Source of the DNA: Phanerochaete sordida
Lineage: Eukaryota > Basidiomycota > Agaricomycetes > Polyporales > Phanerochaetaceae
NCBI GenBank assembly: GCA_019973155.2
Contig: BPQB01000179.1
Span: 1 to 19,623, forward strand
Length of the DNA: 19,623 nt
Reading direction: 5' to 3'
The notes under the pieces are model-generated. The model worked only from the letters and a program-made list of their open reading frames with translations. It searched no databases and was not told the DNA's origin. Of the stretch, positions 1 through 8,991 are shown in pieces; the first letter of the stretch is position 1, and each line of letters begins with the position of its first letter. The position numbers were made by a program, and so were the translations under genes.

Positions 1-3000
1 GGTCGTGCCACGGGCTGAGGCGGTTGACGTGCAGGACAGGGTGGATCTTTAGCCAGTGCGGCAGCTCAAGCTTATAGTCGAGTTCACCGACTTTCTCGAG
101 GACCTTAAACGGGCCAAGCTGGCGTGGGCCGAGCTTGGGTGAGGGCTGATGGACCTTGATGTCCTTGGAGCTGAGCCAGACCATATCTCCAGGCTTGAAG
201 ACGTGGGCGCGTTTCTTTGCGGCCTCGTAATCCTCTTTCATGCGGAGTTTGGTCTGGCGAAGGGCAGCTTCAGCTTCCTTGCGGATATGGGCCATACGAT
301 CCAGACGTTCATCCAATGCCGGGATGTTGGAGTGTTTTCCGGCGGGAATAGTGAAGTCTGGCGTATACCCGTAAACGATTTCGAAAGGCGTGCGTCCAGT
401 GGCGCTGGAGACGTGCGAGTTCAGCACGAATTCTGCCATGGGTAGCCAGTCGACCCAGTTGTCTTGTCGCTGGGAGACAAAGAGGCGCAGGAACTTCTCT
501 ACTTCTTGGTTCTTGCGCTCGACCTTGCCGTTGCCTTCAGGATGGTAAGCGGTGGTCAAGCCGGTCTGAATGCCAAGGCGCTTGTAGAGAGCCCGCATGT
601 AGCGAGCGGCAAACTGGGGTCCGCGATCGGAGAAGATCTTGCGCGGGAGACCGTGTAGACGGAAGATATCGGTGTAGTGGACATCGGCCATGCCTTCGGC
701 GGTGACTGTAGAGTCAACGGGCACGAGATGGCATTGGTCTGAGTGATGGTCCACGTAGACAGCGACAGAGTCTTTCTTAGTCTTCGCGTCGCGCGGGAGC
801 TGAGTGATGAGATCGACTCCGACGTGTTCCCAGGGTCCGGGAGGTACTTCTTGCGGCTGTAGCGTAGCCTTGGGGTGAGGTGCAGGCTTGTAGCGCTGAC
901 ACTGATCGCAACCCAGCACGTAACGTTCAACGTCGGAGGATACGCGAGGCCACCAGTAGTAGCGCGAGACTAGTTCGAGCGTGGCGTGTTTACCGGGGTG
1001 TCCAGCGGTCGGAGAGTCGTGACAAGACTGGATGACGTCGTTGCGTAGCGAGGGGCTGTTCGGGACGTAGAGCTTGCCTTTGTAGTACAACAGGCCTTCG
1101 TGCTCTTCCCATTCGAGAGTACCGTTCTGGAGACGGCGCGGTCCCTTCGTGCAAAGCGTCTGTAGGGCGTCGGCGACTTCTTGTTCCTTGTCGGAATTAT
1201 CTCTGATGCGCTTTTCCAGCGGCGCGATCTTGGCGAAGACCGCGGTAGCTGCGATCTTAAACTGCTCTGGCTTGAGCACTATCTGGGATCTGTTATCCTC
1301 GTCGTCTGAGATGTAGAGCGAGGACGGCCGAGAGAGGGGATCGGCGATCAGATGGGTCTTTCCAGGCTTGTGGACGATGCGGAAGTCGTATTCGGCTAGG
1401 TAGCAAGCCCAGCGAGCTTGTCGGCGAGTGAGGTTCTGCGCGGTCTTCCAATACTGGAGGTTTTGGTGATCCGTCCAGATGTCGAAGGGTTCGGGGAGAC
1501 CCTCGAGGAACTGACGCCAGTCTTTCAGGGCCTCGATGATCGCTAGCATCTCACGGTCCCAGATCTCGTAGTTGCGCTCGGCAGGACTCATCGTCTGAGA
1601 GCGGAATGCGATAGGATGCCAGAGCTGGTCGTTTGGATCCAGCTGGGCGATAACTCCCCCGGTAGCGTAGCCAGAGGCATCGGTCTCTATCCTGGTTGGA
1701 TAGTCGATGTTCCACATGGCGAGCACGGGCTGAGTCGTAAACGCGCGCTTGAGTGTCTCGAAAGCGTCCGCTTGAGCGGAGCCCCAATTAAACGGTGTGT
1801 CCTTTTTCGTCAGATCGTGCAGTGGGCGACAGATCTTAGAAAAGTCCTTGATGAAGCGACGGTAGAAGTTGGCAAACCCGACGAAGCCTCGAACGTCTTT
1901 GAGGTTCTTGGGTGTGGGCCACTCCGTAACCGCCTTAACCTTGGCTGGGTCCATACCGACCTGTCCTTCGCGGATCAGGAGTCCGAGGTACTCGATCTCG
2001 TCGCGCTCGAATTCGCATTTCTCGGGACGGAGATACAGGTCGTACTGAGCGAGACGCTCGAGGACTTCGTGGACGATCTTCCGATGGGAGGCGATGTCGT
2101 TGGACCAGATGAGGATGTCGTCGAGATAGACAGCGACCTTGCCTGCTGCAATGAGGTCGGCGAAGACGTGGTTCATAAGCGCCTGGAATGTCGCAGGGCT
2201 GTTGCAGAGGCCGAAGTACATGACGCGTGGCTCGAACAGGCCTTGATTGGTGACAAAGGCGGCTTTCCACTCGTCGCCTTCCTTAATCCGGACGTTGTTG
2301 TAGCCCCAACGGACATCGAACTTGGTGAAGATCTTGGCGCCTTGCAGCTTGTTGATGATGTCAGCGGCCAAGGGCAGCGGGTAGCGGTTCTTCACAGTGA
2401 TGTCGTTGAGTTTCCGGTAGTCCTGGACGAAGCGGAGTTTGCCGTCCTTCTTCTTGATGAAGAAGACAGGAGACGCGATTGGAGACTTGCTCGGGACAAC
2501 GTAGCCCTTGGCGAGGGCGTCCTCGAGGAATCGCTTAAGCTCCTCAGTCTCGATCGGAGACATCGGATAGACCTTGGACTTGATCGAAGGTGGGGCGTCA
2601 GGCGCGAGGTCGATAGCGTGGTCCCAGGGCTGGTGTTTCGGTAGTCGCTGAGACTCCTCTTCGGAGAACACCTTTTTGTGTCGGTGGTACTCTTTGGGGA
2701 CCAGCTCCTCGAACGTCTTAGCGTACTTGTCGCGGTTTGCCTCGACGGCGATTGCTTGAGAGTACGTGTAGCCTGCTAGGATCCAGACTTCGTCTTTGGT
2801 GTCGTGGATGATACCAGCTCTGAGCCATTCGCGTCGCTGTTCGCGGTTGGCGTCAATCTGGTGTAAACCGGAGAGCGGAGTGTCAGTAGCTTCGCCGCGA
2901 AGCTGGAATTTGACATCTCCTGTCTCCCAATCGATATCTGGATTCCATTTCTTGAGCCACAGAAGTCCGAGGATGACGTCCTCCGGACCGATGTTCGTGA

Positions 3001-3502
3001 CAAGAAACTCCTCCTTAAACGTGTAGGAACCAACGGTGAGGTTCAGTTTTGCTCGACGCGTGATGGACCCTGCTTCGTTCAGGGTGCCGTCGATGTTATA
3101 GACTGTGATCGGGTTCTCAAGTGGTACCGTGAAGACCTTGTGTTGTCTGCAGAAGTCTTCGTGGATGAACAGTGACGTGGCGCCAGAATCAATCATTGCA
3201 GGCGTGCGAATAGTTTTATTGATTCCGGTCAACTTTACTGGTACACGATAATGATTTGAGAAGGGGTCGAGCACAGAGATAGTACATGAGCGTAGCGAGT
3301 GCGAAATGTCCGAGGGTTCTACAGAAACGGGCGCCGGAGTTGAATCCGGGCCGAGCGGTGTTGCGGGGGTCGACGATGCGGCGTCACTCCGGCCCCTTAG
3401 TGAAAAGACGCGAGCTGCTTGGCGATGAGCGCGACGGAGTCCTTGAGCGCTGCGAGGTCTGCTTCGCGAGTGTTCGGGCCGGTCGACGAGCCGGACGACG
3501 AG
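1..3502 (-). CDS. pol: Pol polyprotein: protease, RT, RNase H, integrase (partial)
   Basis: A single open frame runs from the TGA at 3503-3505 to the left edge, more than 1160 codons. The aspartic protease motif IDSGATS is near 3180-3200. Reverse transcriptase shows FVQDYRKLND, then the catalytic YLDD near 2117-2130. The RNase H opening ETDASGYATGG is near 1657-1690. Integrase has an HHCC-type zinc module ending GCDQCQ near 910, then D in GVDLI (about 815), D in FSDRGPQF (about 620) and E in GNGKVERKNQE (about 525). A GPY/F-like LGPFKVLEKVG lies near 90-120. All catalytic residues I looked for are present. The frame is -1 relative to gag and overlaps it by 106 bases, so synthesis probably uses -1 frameshifting. 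There is no ATG near its beginning. Confidence 0.95.
3397..3408 (-). other. candidate -1 frameshift site at the end of gag
   Basis: The last gag codons are TCT TTT CAC TAA. The TTT codon is preceded by T, so a tRNA-Phe in the P site could slip back one base and re-pair perfectly. Reading would then continue as TCA CTA AGG, which is the pol frame. The site is not a canonical X-XXY-YYZ heptamer, and I have not folded the downstream RNA. The frame relationship is certain; the slip position is inference. Confidence 0.35.
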
Positions 3503-5055
3503 TCAGATGACGCGGTGTCGTTGGCGCGGATGTTAGCCGTGGGGGACGGAGTCGTCGGCGGGAGACCTTCGATGCGGGAGCAGCAGACGACGGCCCAGTG
3601 ACCTTTCCTTTGGCAGTGGTGGCAGACGGGGTCGCGGTGCCGGGCGTCGTTCGCCTTGTGTCCTTTGGAGCCGCAGACCCTGCACCTGTCGCGCATGACC
3701 GAATCGAACTGCTTGCGGAGGTCGTTGCCGCGGAGTCCCTTGAACGCTTCGTCGATGGATGCGGCGTCAATCTCCATGGCGTCGGGGTCGCGGAAGACGC
3801 GGACTGGTGCCAAAGGGGTTGCGCGTGCCTTGCCGGTGTCAGCTTGACGAGTCGCAAGGTCCTGGAGCAGGGTGTCCTTGGAGTGGTCGACGGTGTAGCC
3901 AGCTGCCTGTAGCTCTGCGTATGTCTCGGGACCTTTACCAGTGGCGAGGACGATGATGTACGAGATGCGCTTCAGGTAGTCCTCGTTAAACTTAGTGCGC
4001 AGACGGGCCGCTAGGTCCAAGTCGCTTAAACCAGACGAGCTTGCCAGAGCCTGGAACTCGGCGAAGAACTCGGCAAACCGGCGATCACCCTGAGTGCAGG
4101 CCTGAAGCTTGTTCATAGCGTCAGCCTTCTCGTTGGCGGGCTCGAACCGGTTTTTAAACTGTTTCCAGAACTCGACGCGGGTACCGTTGAAGATCACCTG
4201 GTTTTCGGCGGCGGCTTTGAGGTAAGGACGTGCCCATTCGGCCGCGTCGTCCTGCATGAACGAGAGTGCGCCTGTGATCCATTTTGGGGCGTCCATGAGG
4301 ATGTTACCGTTGGCGTCGCGCTGGAAGTTGCCCTGAGCGTCGCGGGCGCCGTAGCGTTCCTTGTAGCCGTTGGCGTAGAGCGTGTAGGCGGAGCGGAAGT
4401 GCTTGGCGGCTTCGGCTGACTTGCCGCGGAAGGGTATCGGTTTTTCGACAAAGGCGATCTCGCGTGTCGTGGCATTGACCGTTGCGTTTACTGCGGGTGT
4501 GGGGGCAGGTGCGGGCGGCGGCTGCGCGGCGAGGGCTCGGATGTCGACGGAGAGTTGCCGAATGTCGGCGGACATTTGTTGGACCGAGCTGGCCATGGCG
4601 ATGAGCGCTTGGGCTACGGGGTCCTGGGGTGTTTGCGAGCCGGTGGGCGGCTGCGGAGTGTTTTGGCCGGACATGTCGGGCGGCGGGAGCGGAGGAGGCG
4701 AGGACGAGGGTGTTGGTACGCGCGAATGGTACGAGGCGGGAGAACCGAGGGAAACGTCGCTGTCGCGGGCGGGCCCCGATTCAGGACTCGACGTGGGAGT
4801 GTTCGGGGTGCTGATAGAAGCGCTCGCGAAGTAGCTCAGTTGAGAGCGGTTCGGATATTCGACGATTGGTGTTCGCGTTGGCAGTGGGAGCGGTCCAAAG
4901 CGAGGAGCACTTTCACGATATGGGCACGGCTGACTGTTGCACCGTCGATTCTGGGTTCCGTTCTCGATGTGAACGTCAGTGGCTCGCCGACCGTCGGGTG
5001 TGCGGGCAAAGACGTGCGGATCGTTCGAACAATCGTACGGCAAAGAGAGATCCAC
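3397..5055 (-). CDS. gag: Gag polyprotein of the gypsy element
   Basis: The 552-residue product should form the virus-like particle and bind element RNA. The first about 127 residues are Pro/Ser-rich and disordered-looking. A second in-frame ATG at 4674 (MSGQNTPQPP) resembles the usual start of fungal gypsy Gag, so the true start may be there. A coiled stretch with repeated QLSVDIRAL-type heptads follows, then a capsid-like region (WARPYLKAA, FWKQFKNRF, LQACTQGDRRFAEFFAEF), typical of the retrotransposon Gag domain. A CCHC zinc knuckle, C-X2-C-X4-H-X4-C (CHHCQRKGHWAVVC), sits near residue 476, preceded by a second partial Cys pair (CRVC). The frame closes with TAA at 3397-3399, inside the open pol frame, so Gag-Pol expression requires a frame change. 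Confidence 0.9.
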   Translation of the reverse strand: MDLSLPYDCSNDPHVFARTPDGRRATDVHIENGTQNRRCNSQPCPYRESAPRFGPLPLPTRTPIVEYPNRSQLSYFASASISTPNTPTSSPESGPARDSDVSLGSPASYHSRVPTPSSSPPPLPPPDMSGQNTPQPPTGSQTPQDPVAQALIAMASSVQQMSADIRQLSVDIRALAAQPPPAPAPTPAVNATVNATTREIAFVEKPIPFRGKSAEAAKHFRSAYTLYANGYKERYGARDAQGNFQRDANGNILMDAPKWITGALSFMQDDAAEWARPYLKAAAENQVIFNGTRVEFWKQFKNRFEPANEKADAMNKLQACTQGDRRFAEFFAEFQALASSSGLSDLDLAARLRTKFNEDYLKRISYIIVLATGKGPETYAELQAAGYTVDHSKDTLLQDLATRQADTGKARATPLAPVRVFRDPDAMEIDAASIDEAFKGLRGNDLRKQFDSVMRDRCRVCGSKGHKANDARHRDPVCHHCQRKGHWAVVCCSRIEGLPPTTPSPTANIRANDTASSDSSSGSSTGPNTREADLAALKDSVALIAKQLASFH

Positions 5056-5081
5056 GATGATTTATTACACCTTTAAACTAG

Positions 5082-5804
5082 CTAATCGAAATATCCCTGG
5101 TCAATGAGGTACAACTCAGCGGTGACGCGGCGGAGATTATCCCTTAAACCCTTGAAAGATACTTCGCCGATGGCGCGGAGTCCGGCGTCGTAGCGCTTCC
5201 ACTCCTGGAAGGTGATGATGGCTTCGGGGCGGAGTAGCTCGCAGACTTCGCGAACACGGCGGATCAGGCGCGCGGTGGCGGCAGCGTGTTCGGTGCGGAT
5301 GTCGGAGTAGTCGAGCTCGTCGAAAGGGGTGAAGCGCTTGAGGACGGCGTTGAACTTCGGCGTGTGGATGCCGAGGAGCTCGAGGGTGGTGTACTTGGGG
5401 ACGTCGATGCCGATGCGCTTTGGAGCAATGGGCGTGTAGGTCGGGGCGGCGCTAAGGCGCTCTGCCAGACTACGGGAGGAAGAGGAAGTGGCGGTGTTGG
5501 CACGAGCCTCGGCGGCTTCGCGTTCGCGGCGGGCTTGAACGGCTAGGCCGGCGCGGCGAGATGCGGCGATCGCTTCGTTGGTGACGGCGGCGATGGGCTT
5601 CGCGGGCAGCGAAGGCGACGGTGGCGGAAGAGTGGAGACGTACTTGACGATCACGTCGAGTTTGCGATCGGTCCACTTGGTGGGCTTGCCGGCCTCGCGA
5701 CGACGGTCGAGGCGGTTGAGGAGGCTGTCGGGCAAGCGGCGCTTGATGCGCGGCGCGTTCGCGACGGGCGACGGCGAGCGACAGCGCGTTGTGTCTTTAG
5801 GCAC
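5082..5804 (-). CDS. extra ORF between LTR and gag, function unknown
   Basis: This 240-residue frame begins at an ATG and lies entirely between the LTR/leader and gag. It ends 26 bases before the gag-frame ATG at 5055, in a different frame. The N-terminal third is basic and rich in Arg, Pro and Ser (KRRLPDSLLNRLDRRREAGK). The middle is Ala/Ser-rich with an alpha-helical look (ARREREAAEARANTA). The C-terminal third is more globular, with alternating hydrophobic and charged residues. I recognise no domain: no zinc knuckle, protease or chromodomain. It could be an accessory protein, an N-terminal Gag extension made through frameshifting or splicing, or a captured fragment. The uninterrupted frame in a GC-rich element is modest support for coding. 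Three-ORF gypsy elements exist, but I cannot tie this one to a known family. Confidence 0.6.
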   Translation of the reverse strand: MPKDTTRCRSPSPVANAPRIKRRLPDSLLNRLDRRREAGKPTKWTDRKLDVIVKYVSTLPPPSPSLPAKPIAAVTNEAIAASRRAGLAVQARREREAAEARANTATSSSSRSLAERLSAAPTYTPIAPKRIGIDVPKYTTLELLGIHTPKFNAVLKRFTPFDELDYSDIRTEHAAATARLIRRVREVCELLRPEAIITFQEWKRYDAGLRAIGEVSFKGLRDNLRRVTAELYLIDQGYFD

Positions 5805-6067
5805 TGTCGCAAGCGATGAGCAACTCGTACGGAGTGCGCTGGACTGCGCGACTGCGACGTACTCGCTTTAAAGCGGTGGGAATAAACTTTATAAAACGGG
5901 GAGTTGTGGGAGCGGTAGGGGAAGAGGTTTTGCCTAGGGCACCCGAGAGATCTCAACCTAATGTTGCGGACCGAGGGTACAAAACGCTGCACGAGGGACG
6001 ACAAACGGGGTGCGCGACTACGAGGCGCGGCGGAGCGAGTCACGCTGCTAACGCACAACTTGTTCAG

Positions 6068-6126
6068 CTGTCCGTATTGACCAAGATAACATTAGCATAG
6101 TAAACTACCATACAACGGAGACTTAC
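6068..6126 (-). other. possible 59-base leader intron
   Basis: On the minus strand a perfect donor GTAAGT follows CAG at 6126. A TGCTAAT branch-like site lies inside, and the segment ends in GGACAG at 6068. Length, donor, branch and acceptor match the other introns of this window. The sequences just before the donor and just before the acceptor are near-identical 19-mers. It may therefore be a genuine 5'-UTR intron, or only a repeat around the LTR/leader junction. Confidence 0.35.
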
Positions 6127-6610
6127 CTGTCTGTATTGACCAAGAGGTCGAGATGACGGACAGGCTACAGGAGCAGGGGTATATATACTACTGAAGGCTG
6201 CGCACGGACCAGGCAATCATGTGATGTGAAGGTCGCGCGCGTTTCAGAGCGCTTGGGGTCGAAGGGCGAAACAGGTCGGAGATGCATCAGCGTGGCTGAG
6301 TATTCCGGGCCTTTCGGCGAGGCTGCGTCCGGGGAGTCATCAAGCATGATGGTTTCGGCCCGGGGGATCACGAGGCTACGCACAGAGCCCTGGGGCTGTT
6401 CTGATACGTGATGGACCGACAGTGACGCGCGTCGGGGACGCTGGCGGCTGTGGTGTGATGCGCCATCAGGAGCGCTGGCGTTAGAGCCAGACGCGTGCCC
6501 TGGGCAGCTATGACTCCGGATGCGTCGAGGGCTGCTCGAGCGCTAGATTAAACCAGGGAAAATCGCAATAAATCGGCGAAAAATAGGGCAGGACCGTCAT
6601 ATCCATGACA
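6070..6610 (-). repeat. 5' LTR of the gypsy element (inner end uncertain)
   Basis: The outer end is fixed by homology to an inverted second copy at 17060-17446: both begin TGTCATGGATATGA on their own sense strand and the flanks differ. The shared part here is 6215-6610. The inner end is not directly seen because the second copy is truncated and the 3' LTR is off-window. Two possible ends finish in GACA, complementary to the starting TGTC: one at 6129 (LTR about 482 bp) and one at 6070 (about 541 bp). I annotate the longer. The LTR carries a TATA box at 6180-6187. Confidence 0.75.
6180..6187 (-). promoter_or_regulatory. TATA box in the LTR promoter
   Basis: An eight-base TATATATA run lies inside the LTR, upstream on the minus strand of the leader and of all the element's ORFs. 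That is where an LTR promoter would place its TATA element. Transcription would be expected to start roughly 20-30 bases further along the minus strand, near 6150-6165. No other TATA-like run lies between here and the first ORF. The start site is inferred, not seen. Confidence 0.5.
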
Positions 6611-7299
6611 GTTCGCCACCGGCGGCCGTGATCGGAAGGCTCTTCTTCACACTCGTGTCGCCGTCGCTAGCGGGTGTGCTCGCGCCAGGCTCTGCACACT
6701 GACTCGGAGAGCCGACGGCCTCGCCAACCCCGACAGCGCTGTTGTTCTCGGGAGGGAGTGTAGTGCCGTTGTTCGCCTGTGGGCTCGGGATGTCTCTGTG
6801 CGCGCGAAGGTGGATCTGGTCGCTATTGGTGTGGCCGCCGCTCACGACTTCGGCTTCTGTCTGGCTGCGTCCACGCTCGGGGCAACTTAGAGTCTCGATC
6901 AGGCATTTGTCGCTGCTGCCATGTCCCTCGAGCGGAGGCTTTAGAAGCTGTGGAGGCGATTCTCCGTGGTCAGAAGGCATGTTGATGAGATTTCCTTTGC
7001 TGGAGCCTCTTGATCGTGCAGGCGTTGTCTTCGGTTGGAATCGCGTGGGGAGCCGCCTCGTGAGGAGCCCACCGTGGGTTCAACTTTGTATTTTGAGTCC
7101 ATCTCCGTACTAATTTACTCGGCAGCACCAAAGTCCTCTGCCAAAGGGAATCTGACTGCCATTGGGGTGCGCGCTCTCCTCTTTTCGGACAGGCTAGTCC
7201 TGTCAGGCCCAGAACTTTAACTGAGGAGGTCTGTATAGCCCATCACGCCCGCATTCGCACCCCATTCCCAACACTCATCTACCTCCTCTCGCCACAGAC
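6611..7299. other. intergenic stretch, no recognised gene
   Basis: This GC-rich DNA lies between the outer edge of the retrotransposon LTR and the small gene at 7300. Short frames occur on both strands, but none carries a recognisable motif. The longest on the minus strand runs across the LTR boundary, so it is unlikely to be a native gene. The last about 80 bases are pyrimidine-rich (CCATTCCCAACACTCATC and similar), as is common just upstream of start codons in basidiomycetes. Confidence 0.5.
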
Positions 7300-7748
7300 A
7301 TGCCACGCTCTATCATCGGAGAGTACCCGACCATCCTCCATCCTCGGCCATTGTTCGTCCTGCGGGCCGATGTCGTCTACATCATCGTCGATAGGGACCA
7401 GCGTACCGCGACACCGGCATCGTCTGCGCCCATCACCACCTCGACTGTTGTGGCTGAGGAGACCAACGAAGATGACGAAGAAGACATGTATGAAAACCAC
7501 GATGAAGAGCTTTTTCGCCGCCTCCGTTTGTTGAACATGTGAGTGGACCTGTTTTTATTGGATTTTCCCGAGCTGACGTCGAGTGCCACATTAGCGGCAC
7601 AGATCCCTACAACTACGAACGGCTCTGGCCGCGCTGGGATTTCGAACCCGCTCCTCCAATCCCTCTCGATCCCATGGGGCTCATAATCACCGAGTGGCTC
7701 ATCATCGTTATCGGCATGCACACCAGCGTGTTCCCTGGATATATGTGA
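7300..7748 (+). CDS. small two-exon hypothetical protein
   Basis: I do not recognise a family. Exon 1 (7300-7538) and exon 2 (7595-7748) join across a 56-base intron (7539-7594) with donor GTGAGT, a GCTGAC branch-like site and acceptor TTAG, giving about 130 residues in one frame. The N-terminal half has a hydrophobic VLRADVVYIIV strand followed by a Ser/Thr-rich linker. An acidic patch (EETNEDDEEDMYENHDEE) precedes FRRLRLLN. The C-terminal half contains ERLWPRWDFEPAPPIPLDP and a hydrophobic LIITEWLIIVIG segment that could be membrane-associated. The start follows a pyrimidine-rich leader. The stop is 71 bases before a transposable element, so a longer original 3' end is possible. Without splicing, each half is only a short frame. 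Confidence 0.45.
7539..7594 (+). other. spliceosomal intron of the small gene
   Basis: GTGAGT donor, GCTGACG branch-like site about 20 bases before the end, and TTAG acceptor. Its removal joins the AT ending exon 1 to the C opening exon 2 as an ATC codon, and the frame stays open to 7748. Confidence 0.45.
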
Positions 7749-7819
7749 TAAGTGACTAGGCTTTATATTGAGATTTACGTTCTCATCCGGTTCCCAGGAC
7801 CATGATCTGCATCTACGTA

Positions 7820-7847
7820 CAGTGGCTGCAAAAAACAACGCAATTCA
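7820..7847 (+). repeat. left terminal inverted repeat of the 1.2-kb element
   Basis: About 28 bases starting CAGTGGCTGCAAAAAA, reverse-complementary to 8992-9019 with one mismatch. It is preceded by TA. Confidence 0.9.
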
Positions 7848-8326
7848 CTTTAAGGTGCTTGATAAAACATTAATTTGAGCATCAATAGTGCACATATTTA
7901 TAACAATGAACTGTCACTGATATTATACATCCTTTCAACTATATTGACCCATTTTAACAAATTTCAAGCTAGCATCCTTTAGCAGTTACAGTGGCTGCAA
8001 AAAATAATGCAATTCACTTCAAGGTGCTTGATAAAACATTAATTTGAGCATCAATAGTGCACATATTTATAACAATGAACTGTCACTGATATTATACATC
8101 CTTTCAACTATATTGACCCATTTTAACAAATTTCAAGCTAGCATCCTTTAGCAGTTACAGTGGCTGCAAAAAATAATGCAATTCACTTCAAGGTGCTTGA
8201 TAAAACATTAATTTGAGCATCAATAGTGCACATATTTATAACAATGAACTGTCACTGATATTATACATCCTTTCAACTATATTGACCCATTTTAACAAAT
8301 TTCAAGCTAGCATCCTTTAGCAGTTA
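7820..8326 (+). repeat. three tandem 169-bp units, each opening with the terminal repeat
   Basis: Units start at 7820, 7989 and 8158, an exact 169-base period. Units 2 and 3 read as identical. Unit 1 differs at about three positions, two of them in or next to the terminal repeat (CAACGC against TAATGC). Each unit is preceded by TA and starts CAGTGGCTGCAAAAAA, so each begins like an element end. After unit 3 the sequence moves into unique AT-rich interior. Confidence 0.97.
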
Positions 8327-8991
8327 AGTTGCAATAAAGGATACAAATCTCAATTTACATATATCAGCTGTAGAAGTTGATGGTGAGCCTCACAAATGAC
8401 CAGAAAATTCGTTCATATACAGTATTATACGTACTAAGTTGTCTCTGAATGAGGTACCAATTACACTACTGTAGCATGAGTAATTCACTTATTACTCTAC
8501 CACCCAACAGTTGCAAATTTCATTATCATTGCAGTGTCATCATCATTACTTATTATGACTTCCTGAGCTGTACACTGTTACACATGGATCTCTTGAGCCA
8601 TATCATGCCAGTGTGCAAAGGATTTATGTAATTTACAGCTATTGGGAATATATTGAGAAATGCACTTATTTTTGCAATGTGTAAAATGATGCATTTCTGT
8701 GTATGTATTATGAATACAGAGAATATTTTGCGTGTGCACATTGTATAGATGGTCAGCTATGCACACGAATATAACAGGAATTTCAGAAGTCCTTCATCAC
8801 AGTTTATGAGCCCAATAGCAAATGATGAAATATTCAAGTGTTTGATTTTTAACACAATTGATAGAATCCCTACCATTACACAAACCTTATTATATCATAC
8901 CATTAACATCACACTAGTGCTAACAATTATTGCGGCTGCTAAACAATAAGCAGAATGTGCCAAAATAATGTTTATGTTTTAGCCCCAAACA

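Larger units (their letters stand above)
1..6610 (-). mobile_element. Ty3/gypsy LTR retrotransposon, 3' end beyond the left edge
   Basis: Read on the minus strand, the order is LTR, leader, extra ORF, gag and pol, with protease, RT, RNase H and integrase in that order. Integrase after RNase H places it in Ty3/gypsy (Metaviridae). The reading frames are uninterrupted to base 1, where the integrase C-terminal GPY/F-like module is still being read. The 3' LTR, polypurine tract and any chromodomain would lie left of the window. The target-site duplication cannot be tested because only one end is visible. Intact frames suggest a recent, possibly active insertion. Identification rests on motifs I read directly. 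Confidence 0.95.

Noticed and set aside
556..930. 124-codon minus-strand frame
   Set aside because: It is a shifted reading of the integrase region. The true frame on the same strand shows the integrase D, D and E motifs.
1616..2644. 342-codon plus-strand open frame
   Set aside because: It is antisense to the RT/RNase H part of pol, whose minus-strand frame carries YLDD and ETDASG. It has no motif of its own.
4555..5076. 173-codon plus-strand frame
   Set aside because: It is antisense to gag, with composition explained by the GC-rich Pro/Ser coding of the opposite strand.
6597..6980. 127-codon minus-strand frame beside the LTR
   Set aside because: It is low-complexity, has no motif, and its stop lies inside the LTR, so it could not be an intact pre-insertion gene.
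7820..8326. CRISPR-like array
   Set aside because: There are only three units, each a continuous 169-bp tandem repeat without unique spacers, inside a eukaryotic transposable element.
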